A stretch of DNA of 64,000 nucleotides from Escherichia ruysiae (GCF_902498915.1 NZ_CABVLQ010000001.1); one strand, 5' to 3'. Numbered from the stretch's first letter, positions 51,793 through 61,472 are shown. The notes: generated by a model from the letters alone, not told the origin. Made by a program: numbers and translations.

Positions 51793-53739
51793 TTACTTTT
51801 TGATTTCATACAGCGGCGTTTGACCCGCCACAACATGACCCTGGGCTTTAATGATCAGACCGCTGAAATCGTCGATATTGCTGCAAACCACCGGGCTAAT
51901 CATCGAACGAGCGTTAGCATTCAGGTAATCCAGATCCATTTCCAGAATCGGTTGCCCTGCACTTACCTGCGCCCCCTCTTCCACCAAACGCTTAAAGCCT
52001 TTACCTTCCAGCGCCACGGTGTCGATACCCATGTGGACGACGATCTCCGCGCCTTTTTCGGTTTCCAGGCAGAATGCGTGGTTGGTGTTGAAGATTTTTA
52101 CGATAGTCCCTGCGGCTGGTGATACAACGATTTTATCCGTCGGTTTCACCGCCACACCGTCGCCCACCGCTTTGCTGGCGAACGCTTCGTCTGGCACCTG
52201 ATCCAGTGCGACAACATCACCAGTAATCGGCGATACCAGCTCAGCGATAGACACTGCATTTGGTACAGCCTGTGGTTTTGCTGCCGGCGCGGCAGTTGCC
52301 GGAGCCGCTTCAGCAGAAGCAGCAGCTACCGGGCCACGAGCAACGACTTTCTTCATCGCATCACCGATAGATTCCGCTTTCGCACCAACAATCACCTGGA
52401 TGGTCTGTTTGTTCAGTTTCACCACCCCAGAAGCACCCAGACGTTTACACATCGCATCGTTGACGCGAGCCGAGTCAACCACGGTCAGGCGCAGACGAGT
52501 AATACAGGCGTCAATTGCTTTCAGGTTGTCAGTACCGCCAACCGCAGCAATATAGTTGGTTGCCAGTTGATTGAGACCTTCTTCAGTATTGCTGTTAGCC
52601 TCTTCAGTAACGATCTCGTCTTCTTTATCTTCACGACCCGGCGTTTTCAGGTTGAACATGCGGATAACCAAACTGAACACCACGAAGTAGATAGCGAAGA
52701 AGACAACCCCCATCACCAGCAGCATCCAGACGTTCTGGCTGGCGGCCGGCAGGTTATACATCAACGCGTAGTCGATAGCCCCCGCAGAGAAGGAGAAGCC
52801 CGCGTGGATACCCAGCAGCGTTGCCACAAACAGGCTGATACCGGTCAGCAGTGCGTGCAGGAGGTACAGCAGCGGCGCAAGGAACATGAACAGGAATTCC
52901 AGCGGCTCAGTCACACCGGTCAGGAACGCAGTAACAGCAACAGAAAGCAGCATACCGCCAACCATCGGACGACGCTCTTTCGGTGCTGCAAAGTACATCG
53001 CCAGCGCCGCACCCGGCAGACCGAACATCATGATCGGGAAGAAGCCGGACATGAACATCCCCGCGGTGCCGTCACCAGCGTAGAAACGGTTGATGTCGCC
53101 GTGGAAAACCGTACCCGCCGCGTTGGTGAATTCACCAATCTGGAACCAGGCGATGGTGTTCAGCACCTGATGCAGACCGGTTGGGATCAGCAGACGGTTG
53201 ATGAAACCAAAGATACCGGAACCCAGCGCGCCCGCAGAAACGATCCATTCACCACCAGCATGAATAGCGTGCTGCACCGGTGGCCAGACATAACCAAAAA
53301 TAGCCGCCAATACCAGGCAGAAGAAGCCAGTGGCAATCGGCACAAAACGTTTGCCGCCGAAAAAGCTCAGGAAGTCCGGCAGTTTAATATCGGACCAACG
53401 GTTATAGGCTGCACCACCGACCAGGCCGGTAATGATACCCGCCAGTACACCCATATTGATTTCCGGGTTGATGGTCACCATCGCTTTGGTTAACACAAAG
53501 TAACCTACCGCACCCGCCAGCGCCGCCGCACCTGCGCTGTCTTTGGACCAGCTGGATGCCACGCCGATGGCGAAGATTAATGCGAGGTTATCAAAAATCG
53601 CGCCGCCCGCCTGGGCAATAAACGCAACGTTAAGTAAATCTGGCTGACCGAATCGCAGCAACAGCGCCGCCACCGGCAGTACTGCGATAGGGAGCTGTAA
53701 CGCCCTACCGAGTCGCTGAAAAAACCCTAAAATATTCAT
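51793..53739 (-). CDS. nagE: N-acetylglucosamine-specific PTS enzyme IICBA
   Basis: 648 residues, one chain. The membrane IIC domain (about 1-370) ends before a linker (EDKEDEIVTEEANSNTEE). The IIB domain has phospho-Cys in IDACITRLRLTVVD (about 412). An Ala/Pro linker leads to IIA with phospho-His in EIVVHMGIDTVALEG (about 569). It brings in GlcNAc as GlcNAc-6-P. It is divergent from nagBAC, sharing NagC and CRP sites. Confidence 0.97.
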   Translation of the reverse strand: MNILGFFQRLGRALQLPIAVLPVAALLLRFGQPDLLNVAFIAQAGGAIFDNLALIFAIGVASSWSKDSAGAAALAGAVGYFVLTKAMVTINPEINMGVLAGIITGLVGGAAYNRWSDIKLPDFLSFFGGKRFVPIATGFFCLVLAAIFGYVWPPVQHAIHAGGEWIVSAGALGSGIFGFINRLLIPTGLHQVLNTIAWFQIGEFTNAAGTVFHGDINRFYAGDGTAGMFMSGFFPIMMFGLPGAALAMYFAAPKERRPMVGGMLLSVAVTAFLTGVTEPLEFLFMFLAPLLYLLHALLTGISLFVATLLGIHAGFSFSAGAIDYALMYNLPAASQNVWMLLVMGVVFFAIYFVVFSLVIRMFNLKTPGREDKEDEIVTEEANSNTEEGLNQLATNYIAAVGGTDNLKAIDACITRLRLTVVDSARVNDAMCKRLGASGVVKLNKQTIQVIVGAKAESIGDAMKKVVARGPVAAASAEAAPATAAPAAKPQAVPNAVSIAELVSPITGDVVALDQVPDEAFASKAVGDGVAVKPTDKIVVSPAAGTIVKIFNTNHAFCLETEKGAEIVVHMGIDTVALEGKGFKRLVEEGAQVSAGQPILEMDLDYLNANARSMISPVVCSNIDDFSGLIIKAQGHVVAGQTPLYEIKK

Positions 53740-53783
53740 CTTATTCCCCCTACGAGAACCCTATTTGGCTCGTTTAAAGCCGT

Positions 53784-53803
53784 TTTTTATTTTGCTGCAA
53801 ACT
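53784..53803. promoter_or_regulatory. NagC-type operator on the nagE side
   Basis: TTTTTATTTTGCTGCAAACT resembles the known nagE NagC box. Together with the box at 53957 it would allow DNA looping between the two divergent promoters. Based on memory of the locus. Confidence 0.6.
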
Positions 53804-53895
53804 GTACTGCCGATGTTCTGTAATCATATTGTTAGATCATCTGCTACAGAGTGTGTAAAAAATTAATTCGTACCGCAAATTAAACGCGTGTCTTT

Positions 53896-53911
53896 TGTGA
53901 GTTTTGTCACC
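53896..53911. promoter_or_regulatory. CRP site in the nagE-nagB gap
   Basis: TGTGA-GTTTTG-TCACC, a good match to the CRP consensus half sites with a 6-base spacer, between the two NagC boxes. It activates both divergent units in E. coli. Confidence 0.8.
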
Positions 53912-53956
53912 AAATATCGTTATCATCACTCCCTTTTACTGGCTAAACCAGAAAAC

Positions 53957-53978
53957 TTATTTTATCATTCAAAAAATC
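53957..53978. promoter_or_regulatory. NagC operator on the nagB side
   Basis: TTATTTTATCATTCAAAAAATC matches the nagB NagC box known from E. coli, an imperfect palindrome about 95 bases before the nagB start. Confidence 0.75.
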
Positions 53979-54070
53979 AGGTCGGATTAACGCCTGTCTG
54001 CGCAAATCCAGGTTACGCTTAAAGATGCCTAATCCGCCAACGGCTTACATTTTACTTATTGAGGTGAATA

Positions 54071-54871
54071 ATGAGACTGATCCCCCTGACTACCGCTGAA
54101 CAGGTCGGCAAATGGGCTGCTCGCCATATCGTTAATCGTATCAACGCGTTCAAACCGACTGCCGATCGTCCGTTCGTGCTCGGTCTGCCGACTGGCGGCA
54201 CACCGATGACCACCTATAAAGCGTTAGTCGAAATGCATAAAGCAGGCCAGGTCAGCTTTAAGCACGTTGTCACCTTCAACATGGATGAATATGTCGGTCT
54301 GCCGAAAGAGCATCCGGAAAGTTACTACAGCTTTATGCACCGTAATTTCTTCGATCACGTTGATATTCCAGCAGAAAATATCAACCTTCTCAACGGTAAC
54401 GCCCCGGATATCGACGCCGAGTGCCGCCAGTATGAAGAAAAAATCCGCTCTTACGGTAAAATTCATCTGTTTATGGGCGGCGTAGGTAACGACGGTCACA
54501 TCGCATTTAACGAACCAGCCTCCTCCCTGGCTTCTCGCACCCGTATCAAAACCCTAACTCATGACACTCGCGTTGCTAACTCTCGTTTCTTTGATAACGA
54601 TGTCAATCAGGTGCCAAAATATGCTCTGACTGTCGGTGTTGGTACATTGCTGGATGCCGAAGAAGTGATGATTCTGGTTCTGGGTAGCCAGAAAGCACTG
54701 GCGCTGCAAGCCGCAGTTGAAGGTTGCGTTAACCATATGTGGACCATCAGCTGTCTGCAACTGCATCCGAAAGCGATCATGGTGTGCGATGAACCTTCCA
54801 CCATGGAGCTGAAAGTTAAGACTTTAAGATATTTCAATGAATTAGAAGCAGAAAATATCAAAGGTCTGTAA
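54071..54871 (+). CDS. nagB: Glucosamine-6-phosphate deaminase
   Basis: 266 residues. It turns GlcN-6-P into fructose-6-P and ammonia. The motifs [28 protein letters not shown] (catalytic Asp about 72) and [14 protein letters not shown] (His about 143) are visible. The hexamer is allosterically activated by GlcNAc-6-P. First gene of nagBAC. TTGAGGTGA precedes the ATG. Confidence 0.98.
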
Positions 54872-54932
54872 TTGTTATCCCTGCCCTGACACCTTGCTCA
54901 GGGCAATATTATTTTTAAAATCGGGGGTCGGA

Positions 54933-56081
54933 ATGTATGCATTAACCCAGGGCCGGATCTTTACCGGTCACGAATTTCTTGATGACCACGCGGTTGTTAT
55001 CGCTGATGGCCTGATTAAAAGTGTCTGTCCGGTAGCGGAACTGCCGCCAGAGATTGAACAACGTTCACTGAACGGAGCCATTCTCTCCCCCGGTTTTATT
55101 GATGTGCAGTTAAACGGCTGCGGCGGCGTGCAGTTCAACGACACTGCGGAAGCGGTAAGCGTTGAAACGCTGGAAATCATGCAGAAAGCCAATGAGAAAT
55201 CAGGCTGTACTAACTATCTGCCGACACTTATCACTACCAGCGATGACCTGATGAAACAGGGTGTGCGCGTAATGCGTGAGTACCTGGCAAACCATCCGAA
55301 CCAGGCGCTAGGTTTGCATCTGGAAGGTCCGTGGCTGAACCTGGTGAAAAAAGGCACTCATAACCCGAACTTCGTGCGTAAACCCGATGCTGCGCTGGTT
55401 GATTTCCTGTGCGAAAACGCTGATGTGATTACTAAAGTTACCCTGGCACCGGAAATGGTTCCTGCGGAAGTGATCAGCAAACTGGCAAATGCCGGGATTG
55501 TAGTTTCTGCCGGTCACTCCAACGCAACACTGAAAGAAGCGAAAGCCGGTTTCCGCGCAGGGATTACCTTTGCCACCCATCTGTACAACGCGATGCCGTA
55601 TATTACCGGTCGCGAGCCAGGTCTGGCGGGCGCGATCCTCGATGACGCCGACATTTATTGCGGTATTATTGCCGATGGCTTGCACGTTGATTACGCTAAC
55701 ATCCGCAACGCCAAGCGTCTGAAAGGCGACAAACTGTGTCTGGTCACCGACGCTACTGCACCAGCAGGCGCCAATATTGAACAGTTCATTTTTGCGGGTA
55801 AAACAATATACTACCGCAACGGACTTTGTGTGGATGAAAATGGTACGTTAAGTGGTTCATCCTTAACCATGATTGAAGGCGTGCGCAATCTGGTCGAACA
55901 TTGCGGTATCGCACTGGATGAAGTTTTGCGTATGGCGACGCTCTACCCGGCACGTGCAATTGGCGTTGAAAAACGTCTCGGCACGCTCGCCGCAGGCAAA
56001 GTGGCCAACCTGACCGCATTCACACCTGATTTTAAAATCACTAAGACCATCGTTAATGGTAACGAGGTCGTAACTCAATAA
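54933..56081 (+). CDS. nagA: N-acetylglucosamine-6-phosphate deacetylase
   Basis: 382 residues, amidohydrolase fold. Metal/substrate motifs are GFIDVQLNGCGGVQF, LGLHLEGPWLN, VSAGHSNATL, FATHLYNAM and VTDATAPAG. It supplies GlcN-6-P for NagB. The start MYALTQGRIFTG at 54933 is used; the upstream Met at 54894 is not the family start. It lies 61 bases after nagB. Confidence 0.97.
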   Translation: MYALTQGRIFTGHEFLDDHAVVIADGLIKSVCPVAELPPEIEQRSLNGAILSPGFIDVQLNGCGGVQFNDTAEAVSVETLEIMQKANEKSGCTNYLPTLITTSDDLMKQGVRVMREYLANHPNQALGLHLEGPWLNLVKKGTHNPNFVRKPDAALVDFLCENADVITKVTLAPEMVPAEVISKLANAGIVVSAGHSNATLKEAKAGFRAGITFATHLYNAMPYITGREPGLAGAILDDADIYCGIIADGLHVDYANIRNAKRLKGDKLCLVTDATAPAGANIEQFIFAGKTIYYRNGLCVDENGTLSGSSLTMIEGVRNLVEHCGIALDEVLRMATLYPARAIGVEKRLGTLAAGKVANLTAFTPDFKITKTIVNGNEVVTQ

Positions 56082-56089
56082 GAGAAAGT

Positions 56090-57310
56090 ATGACACCAGG
56101 CGGACAAGCTCAGATAGGTAATGTTGATCTCGTAAAACAGCTTAACAGCGCGGCGGTTTATCGCCTGATTGACCAGTTCGGGCCAATCTCGCGAATTCAG
56201 ATTGCTGAGCAAAGCCAGCTTGCCCCCGCCAGCGTAACCAAAATTACACGTCAGCTTATCGAGCGCGGGCTGATCAAAGAAGTCGATCAGCAGGCCTCCA
56301 CCGGAGGCCGCCGCGCTATCTCCATCGTCACTGAAACTCGTAATTTCCACGCTATCGGCGTACGACTTGGTCGTCACGATGCCACCATCACCCTGTTTGA
56401 TCTCAGTAGCAAAGTGCTGGCAGAAGAACATTACCCGCTGCCTGAACGAACCCAGCAGACGCTGGAACATGCCCTGCTGAATGCCATTGCTCAGTTTATT
56501 GATAGCTACCAGCGCAAACTGCGCGAGCTGATCGCGATTTCCGTGATCCTGCCTGGGCTTGTTGACCCGGACAGCGGCAAAATTCATTACATGCCGCATA
56601 TTCAGGTGGAAAACTGGGGGCTGGTAGAAGCACTGGAAGAGCGTTTTAAAGTGACCTGTTTTGTCGGCCACGATATCCGTAGTCTGGCGCTGGCAGAGCA
56701 CTACTTCGGTGCAAGTCAGGATTGCGAAGACTCCATTCTGGTGCGCGTGCATCGCGGAACGGGGGCTGGAATCATCTCTAACGGGCGCATTTTTATCGGC
56801 CGCAACGGCAACGTCGGTGAAATTGGTCATATTCAGGTTGAACCGCTGGGAGAACGCTGCCACTGTGGCAACTTCGGCTGCCTGGAAACTATCGCTGCCA
56901 ACGCTGCCATTGAACAACGGGTGTTGAATTTATTAAAGCAGGGCTACCAGAGCCGTGTGCCACTGGACGACTGCACCATCAAAACTATCTGCAAAGCCGC
57001 GAACAAAGGCGATAGCCTGGCCTCGGAAGTGATTGAATATGTCGGTCGTCATCTGGGTAAAACCATCGCCATTGCTATCAACTTATTTAATCCGCAAAAA
57101 ATTGTTATTGCTGGAGAAATCACCGAAGCCGATAAAGTGCTGCTCCCTGCTATTGAAAGCTGCATTAATACCCAGGCGCTGAAGGCGTTTCGTACTAATC
57201 TACCGGTGGTACGTTCTGAGTTGGATCACCGCTCGGCAATCGGCGCTTTTGCGCTGGTAAAACGCGCCATGCTCAACGGTATTTTGCTCCAGCATTTGCT
57301 GGAAAATTGA
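56090..57310 (+). CDS. nagC: Transcriptional repressor NagC (ROK family)
   Basis: 406 residues. The N-terminal winged HTH is AAVYRLIDQFGPISRIQIAE ... ASVTKITRQLIERGLIKE. The ROK sugar-binding domain contains RVHRGTGAGIISNGR and the zinc motif CHCGNFGCLE. It is released from DNA by GlcNAc-6-P and controls nagE-nagBAC and chiPQ in this window. It lies 8 bases after nagA. Confidence 0.97.
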   Translation: MTPGGQAQIGNVDLVKQLNSAAVYRLIDQFGPISRIQIAEQSQLAPASVTKITRQLIERGLIKEVDQQASTGGRRAISIVTETRNFHAIGVRLGRHDATITLFDLSSKVLAEEHYPLPERTQQTLEHALLNAIAQFIDSYQRKLRELIAISVILPGLVDPDSGKIHYMPHIQVENWGLVEALEERFKVTCFVGHDIRSLALAEHYFGASQDCEDSILVRVHRGTGAGIISNGRIFIGRNGNVGEIGHIQVEPLGERCHCGNFGCLETIAANAAIEQRVLNLLKQGYQSRVPLDDCTIKTICKAANKGDSLASEVIEYVGRHLGKTIAIAINLFNPQKIVIAGEITEADKVLLPAIESCINTQALKAFRTNLPVVRSELDHRSAIGAFALVKRAMLNGILLQHLLEN

Positions 57311-57357
57311 TGTGCTTTTATAGTGGCGCTTATTGTTGTCAATATTCTGGGTAGTCC

Positions 57358-58110
57358 ATGACCATTAAAAATGTAATTTGCGATATCGACGGCGTGCTGA
57401 TGCACGATAACGTCGCCGTACCGGGTGCAGCGGAATTTTTGCACGGGATTATGGATAAAGGCCTGCCGCTGGTGTTGCTGACCAACTATCCTTCGCAGAC
57501 CGGGCAAGATCTGGCGAACCGCTTTGCCACTGCTGGTGTCGATGTACCGGATAGCGTGTTTTATACCTCCGCGATGGCGACCGCCGATTTCCTGCGTCGC
57601 CAGGAAGGCAAGAAAGCGTATGTGGTGGGCGAAGGCGCACTGATTCATGAACTGTACAAAGCCGGTTTCACTATTACCGATGTGAACCCTGATTTTGTGA
57701 TTGTTGGCGAAACGCGTTCCTACAACTGGGACATGATGCATAAAGCAGCCTATTTCGTCGCTAACGGTGCACGCTTTATCGCCACCAACCCGGACACCCA
57801 CGGGCGCGGTTTTTATCCCGCCTGTGGCGCGTTGTGTGCAGGGATCGAGAAAATCTCCGGGCGCAAACCGTTCTATGTTGGAAAGCCGAGTCCGTGGATC
57901 ATCCGCGCGGCATTAAACAAAATGCAGGCGCATTCGGAAGAAACGGTGATTGTCGGCGATAACTTGCGTACCGATATTCTGGCGGGCTTCCAGGCCGGTC
58001 TGGAGACGATTCTTGTGCTCTCTGGTGTTTCGTCGCTTGACGATATCGACAGTATGCCGTTCCGCCCAAGCTGGATTTACCCGTCAGTCGCTGAAATCGA
58101 CGTTATCTGA
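57358..58110 (+). CDS. nagD: Nucleotide phosphatase NagD (UmpH), HAD superfamily
   Basis: 250 residues, HAD class IIA. The nucleophile motif is VICDIDGVLMHDN, motif II is LLTNYPSQTG, the late Lys is VGKPSPWI and the Asp pair is VIVGDNLRTDILAG. It hydrolyses UMP and other nucleoside monophosphates. It lies 47 bases after nagC and is usually counted as last gene of the nag operon, though it does not act on amino sugars. Confidence 0.96.
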   Translation: MTIKNVICDIDGVLMHDNVAVPGAAEFLHGIMDKGLPLVLLTNYPSQTGQDLANRFATAGVDVPDSVFYTSAMATADFLRRQEGKKAYVVGEGALIHELYKAGFTITDVNPDFVIVGETRSYNWDMMHKAAYFVANGARFIATNPDTHGRGFYPACGALCAGIEKISGRKPFYVGKPSPWIIRAALNKMQAHSEETVIVGDNLRTDILAGFQAGLETILVLSGVSSLDDIDSMPFRPSWIYPSVAEIDVI

Positions 58111-58160
58111 ATACCACCCACGTCTGCGGACGTGGTTGGCTCTGATGACAAACGCCAAAC

Positions 58161-58262
58161 TGCCTGATGCGCTACGCTTATCAGGCCTACGCAGCTCCTG
58201 CAATACATTGAATTTTCATGCTTTTGTAGGCCGGATAAGGCGTTCACGCCGCATCCGGCATG
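58161..58262. repeat. REP/BIME element between nagD and asnB
   Basis: TGCCTGATGCGCTACGCTTATCAGGCCTAC and GTAGGCCGGATAAGGCGTTCACGCCGCATCCGGCATGA form an inverted REP pair with a 40-base AT spacer. Confidence 0.92.
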
Positions 58263-58506
58263 AACAAATCGCACTTTGTCAGCAATTTGGCCCCCGTAAA
58301 ATATAACCATTCAATAAAACCCGCTAAAAATTATCGATTCATCAATAAACACGCCACCATACCCTACCCTTTTTCATCAATCAGCAATCACCATTACGTT
58401 TTTTATTTTTCCACCGCCAAATCGCTTGCGCACAGTGCTGCTTTGCGGCATTTTTTTAAACAAGCAAACACAACAAGCAACAAATACCAGGTTAACGGAG
58501 AAGGTT

Positions 58507-60171
58507 ATGTGTTCAATTTTTGGCGTATTCGATATCAAAACAGACGCAGTTGAACTGCGTAAAAAAGCACTCGAGCTGTCACGCCTGATGCGTCATCGTG
58601 GCCCGGACTGGTCCGGTATTTATGCCAGCGATAACGCCATTCTCGCTCACGAACGTCTGTCAATTGTTGACGTTAACGCGGGGGCGCAACCTCTCTACAA
58701 CCAACAAAAAACTCATGTGCTGGCAGTAAACGGTGAAATCTACAACCACCAGGCACTGCGTGCTGAGTATGGCGATCGTTACCAGTTCCAGACCGGATCT
58801 GACTGCGAAGTGATCCTCGCGCTATATCAGGAAAAAGGGGCGGAATTTCTTGACGATTTGCAGGGCATGTTTGCCTTTGCCCTGTACGACAGCGAAAAAG
58901 ATGCATACCTGATTGGTCGCGACCATCTGGGGATCATCCCGCTGTATATGGGCTATGACGAACACGGTCAGCTGTATGTGGCCTCAGAAATGAAAGCCCT
59001 CGTGCCGGTTTGCCGCACGATTAAAGAGTTCCCGGCGGGGAGCTATTTGTGGAGTCAGGACGGCGAAATCCGTTCTTATTATCACCGTGACTGGTTCGAC
59101 TACGATGCGGTGAAAGATAACGTGACCGACAAAAACGAGCTACGTCAGGCACTGGAAGATTCCGTGAAAAGCCATCTGATGTCTGATGTGCCTTACGGTG
59201 TGCTGCTCTCTGGTGGTCTGGATTCCTCAATTATTTCCGCTATCACCAAGAAATACGCCGCCCGTCGCGTGGAAGATCAGGAACGTTCCGAAGCCTGGTG
59301 GCCGCAGTTGCACTCTTTTGCCGTGGGTCTGCCGGGTTCACCGGATCTGAAAGCGGCACAGGAAGTGGCAAACTATCTGGGTACTGTACATCATGAAATT
59401 CACTTCACCGTACAGGAAGGTCTCGATGCCATCCGCGACGTGATTTACCACATCGAAACGTATGACGTGACGACTATTCGTGCTTCAACACCGATGTATT
59501 TAATGTCGCGTAAGATCAAGGCGATGGGCATTAAAATGGTGCTGTCCGGTGAAGGTTCTGACGAAGTGTTTGGTGGTTATCTTTACTTCCACAAAGCGCC
59601 GAACGCCAAAGAGCTACATGAAGAGACAGTACGTAAACTGCTGGCTCTACATATGTATGACTGCGCGCGCGCCAACAAAGCGATGTCAGCCTGGGGCGTG
59701 GAAGCACGCGTTCCGTTCCTCGACAAGAAATTCCTCGATGTGGCAATGCGCATTAACCCACAGGATAAAATGTGCGGCAACGGCAAAATGGAAAAACACA
59801 TCCTGCGTGAATGTTTTGAATCGTATTTGCCCGCAAGCGTGGCCTGGCGGCAGAAAGAGCAGTTCTCGGATGGCGTCGGTTATAGCTGGATCGACACCCT
59901 GAAAGAAGTGGCGGCGCAGCAAGTTTCTGATCAACAACTGGAAACCGCCCGCTTCCGCTTCCCGTACAACACACCGACCTCAAAAGAAGCGTATCTGTAC
60001 CGGGAAATCTTTGAAGAATTGTTCCCGCTTCCGAGCGCCGCTGAGTGCGTACCGGGCGGCCCATCCGTCGCCTGTTCTTCTGCCAAAGCGATCGAGTGGG
60101 ATGAAGCGTTCAAGAAAATGGACGATCCGTCTGGCCGCGCGGTCGGCGTTCACCAGTCGGCATATAAATAA
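58507..60171 (+). CDS. asnB: Asparagine synthetase B (glutamine-hydrolysing)
   Basis: 554 residues. The N-terminal glutaminase starts MCSIFGVFDIKTD, with Cys2 as nucleophile after Met removal, so the start must be 58507. RHRGPDWSG and NGEIYNHQALR are glutaminase motifs. The synthetase domain has the PP-loop GVLLSGGLDSSIISA (about 230-245), SGEGSDEVFGGY and VEARVPFLDKKFL. It makes asparagine from aspartate, glutamine and ATP. It is separate from nagD, with its own AT-rich promoter region (58263-58506). Confidence 0.98.
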   Translation: MCSIFGVFDIKTDAVELRKKALELSRLMRHRGPDWSGIYASDNAILAHERLSIVDVNAGAQPLYNQQKTHVLAVNGEIYNHQALRAEYGDRYQFQTGSDCEVILALYQEKGAEFLDDLQGMFAFALYDSEKDAYLIGRDHLGIIPLYMGYDEHGQLYVASEMKALVPVCRTIKEFPAGSYLWSQDGEIRSYYHRDWFDYDAVKDNVTDKNELRQALEDSVKSHLMSDVPYGVLLSGGLDSSIISAITKKYAARRVEDQERSEAWWPQLHSFAVGLPGSPDLKAAQEVANYLGTVHHEIHFTVQEGLDAIRDVIYHIETYDVTTIRASTPMYLMSRKIKAMGIKMVLSGEGSDEVFGGYLYFHKAPNAKELHEETVRKLLALHMYDCARANKAMSAWGVEARVPFLDKKFLDVAMRINPQDKMCGNGKMEKHILRECFESYLPASVAWRQKEQFSDGVGYSWIDTLKEVAAQQVSDQQLETARFRFPYNTPTSKEAYLYREIFEELFPLPSAAECVPGGPSVACSSAKAIEWDEAFKKMDDPSGRAVGVHQSAYK

Positions 60172-60184
60172 GAAGTGTATTAAC

Positions 60185-60204
60185 GCCCCGGAGAATTCCG
60201 GGGC
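60185..60204 (+). terminator. asnB terminator-like hairpin
   Basis: GCCCCGG-AGAATT-CCGGGGC followed by AATTTC, 14 bases after the asnB stop. A good stem but a weak T run. Confidence 0.6.
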
Positions 60205-60482
60205 AATTTCAGTTACTGGGGAGCTTGTTGATTCTGATACGCAGTGAGGAAATGTTCCGGGTTTGCCACATCACTGTTTGACAATTCATCACTGTAGGCC
60301 AGTACTTCATAGATTAATTTCCCACCACTATTGTTGAATTCCGAATTTCATCCTGTACGACAAAAGAATGGCTGTAGGGTGGGGAAAAAACACAAAGTAA
60401 ACAATAATTGACGAATATAGCGCCACGCTGTTCGCAACCTAACCAAACAGTCACTTTCGAGCAATTTTCCTTGAAAAAGAGG
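60205..60482. other. Gap between asnB and the tRNA operon
   Basis: About 280 bases upstream of the tRNA promoter. No gene seen; no clear structured element besides AT-rich stretches. Confidence 0.4.
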
Positions 60483-60511
60483 TTGACGCTGCAAGGCTCT
60501 ATACGCATAAT
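60483..60511 (+). promoter_or_regulatory. Promoter of the tRNA operon
   Basis: -35 TTGACG (60483-60488), a 17-base spacer and -10 CATAAT (60506-60511), followed by the GC-rich GCGCCCCGC. That discriminator type marks stringently controlled stable RNA promoters. Confidence 0.85.
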
Positions 60512-60551
60512 GCGCCCCGCAACGCCGATAAGGTAACGCGAAAAAAAAGAT

Positions 60552-60628
60552 GGCTACGTAGCTCAGTTGGTTAGAGCACATCACTCATAATGATGGGGTC
60601 ACAGGTTCGAATCCCGTCGTAGCCACCA
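60552..60628 (+). tRNA. metT: tRNA-Met (CAT), elongator
   Basis: 77 bases with encoded CCA. A full cloverleaf can be drawn: acceptor GGCTACG/CGTAGCC, anticodon loop CTCATAA with CAT, T loop TTCGAAT. Identical to the copy at 60946. Elongator rather than initiator, because the acceptor starts with a paired G. Confidence 0.98.
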
Positions 60629-60638
60629 TCTTTTTTTT

Positions 60639-60723
60639 GCGGGAGTGGCGAAATTGGTAGACGCACCAGATTTAGGTTCTGGCGCCGCAAGGTGTGCGAG
60701 TTCAAGTCTCGCCTCCCGCACCA
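60639..60723 (+). tRNA. leuW: tRNA-Leu (TAG)
   Basis: 85 bases with the long variable arm of class II tRNAs. Acceptor GCGGGAG/CTCCCGC, anticodon TAG within TTTAGGT, CCA encoded. Confidence 0.98.
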
Positions 60724-60746
60724 TTCACCAGAAAGCGTTGTACGGA

Positions 60747-60821
60747 TGGGGTATCGCCAAGCGGTAAGGCACCGGTTTTTGATACCGGCATTCCCTGGTT
60801 CGAATCCAGGTACCCCAGCCA
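60747..60821 (+). tRNA. glnU: tRNA-Gln (TTG)
   Basis: 75 bases starting TGGGGTATCGCC, anticodon TTG in TTTTGAT, CCA encoded. Identical to the next tRNA-Gln copy. Confidence 0.98.
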
Positions 60822-60855
60822 TCTTCTTCGAGTAAGCGGTTCACCGCCCGGTTAT

Positions 60856-60930
60856 TGGGGTATCGCCAAGCGGTAAGGCACCGGTTTTTGATACCGGCAT
60901 TCCCTGGTTCGAATCCAGGTACCCCAGCCA
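60856..60930 (+). tRNA. glnW: tRNA-Gln (TTG)
   Basis: 75 bases, the same sequence as the copy at 60747, anticodon TTG, CCA encoded. Confidence 0.98.
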
Positions 60931-60945
60931 TCGAAGAAACAATCT

Positions 60946-61022
60946 GGCTACGTAGCTCAGTTGGTTAGAGCACATCACTCATAATGATGGGGTCACAGGT
61001 TCGAATCCCGTCGTAGCCACCA
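60946..61022 (+). tRNA. metU: tRNA-Met (CAT), elongator
   Basis: 77 bases, identical to the copy at 60552, CCA encoded. Confidence 0.98.
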
Positions 61023-61070
61023 AATTCTGAATGTGTCGAATACGTTCGGCAAATTCAAAAACCAATTTGT

Positions 61071-61145
61071 TGGGGTATCGCCAAGCGGTAAGGCACCGGA
61101 TTCTGATTCCGGCATTCCGAGGTTCGAATCCTCGTACCCCAGCCA
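61071..61145 (+). tRNA. glnV: tRNA-Gln (CTG)
   Basis: 75 bases, anticodon CTG in TTCTGAT; differs from the TTG isoacceptors in the anticodon stem-loop and T stem (CCGAGG/CCTCG). This is the gene in which supE-type suppressors arise; the anticodon here is normal. Confidence 0.98.
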
Positions 61146-61182
61146 ATTTATTCAAGACGCTTACATCGTAAGTGCACCCAGT

Positions 61183-61257
61183 TGGGGTATCGCCAAGCGG
61201 TAAGGCACCGGATTCTGATTCCGGCATTCCGAGGTTCGAATCCTCGTACCCCAGCCA
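61183..61257 (+). tRNA. glnX: tRNA-Gln (CTG)
   Basis: 75 bases, identical to the copy at 61071, last of the seven-gene operon. Confidence 0.98.
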
Positions 61258-61261
61258 CATT

Positions 61262-61292
61262 AAAAAAGCTCGCTTCGGCGAGCTTTTTGCTT
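61262..61292 (+). terminator. tRNA operon terminator
   Basis: AAAAAAGCTCGC-TTCG-GCGAGCTTTTTGC: a UUCG-capped stem with a T run, right after glnX. Confidence 0.95.
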
Positions 61293-61394
61293 TTCTGTGT
61301 ATATTCAATGTCGAATGCGATGTTGATACAGCTAATTTGAATTTGGCTCACGGTTCAGGGCAAACCAGCCTGGAAGCACACTCAGGCGCGGTTT

Positions 61395-61436
61395 TCCCCC
61401 TCACCCTAACCCCTCCCCGAGGGGCGAGGGGATCGT
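61395..61436. repeat. Box-C-like GC-rich repeat
   Basis: TCCCCCTCACCCTAACCCCT then CCCCGAGGGGCGAGGGGA, a GC-rich dyad common in enterobacterial intergenic DNA, between the tRNA terminator and the ubiF end. Confidence 0.6.
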
Positions 61437-61472
61437 CCGCACGCTTTTGTAGCTTTGATATCAACCGTTACG

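Noticed and set aside
52567..53493. 308-codon frame opposite nagE
   Set aside because: Antisense shadow; rich in Gln/His/Arg as expected from the complement of a membrane protein gene.
58263..58506. Short open frame between nagD and asnB
   Set aside because: AT-rich leader sequence without coding character; it overlaps the asnB start.
60552..61257. Repeated units that could suggest a CRISPR array
   Set aside because: The repeats are whole tRNA genes with cloverleaf structure and encoded CCA; spacers are irregular.
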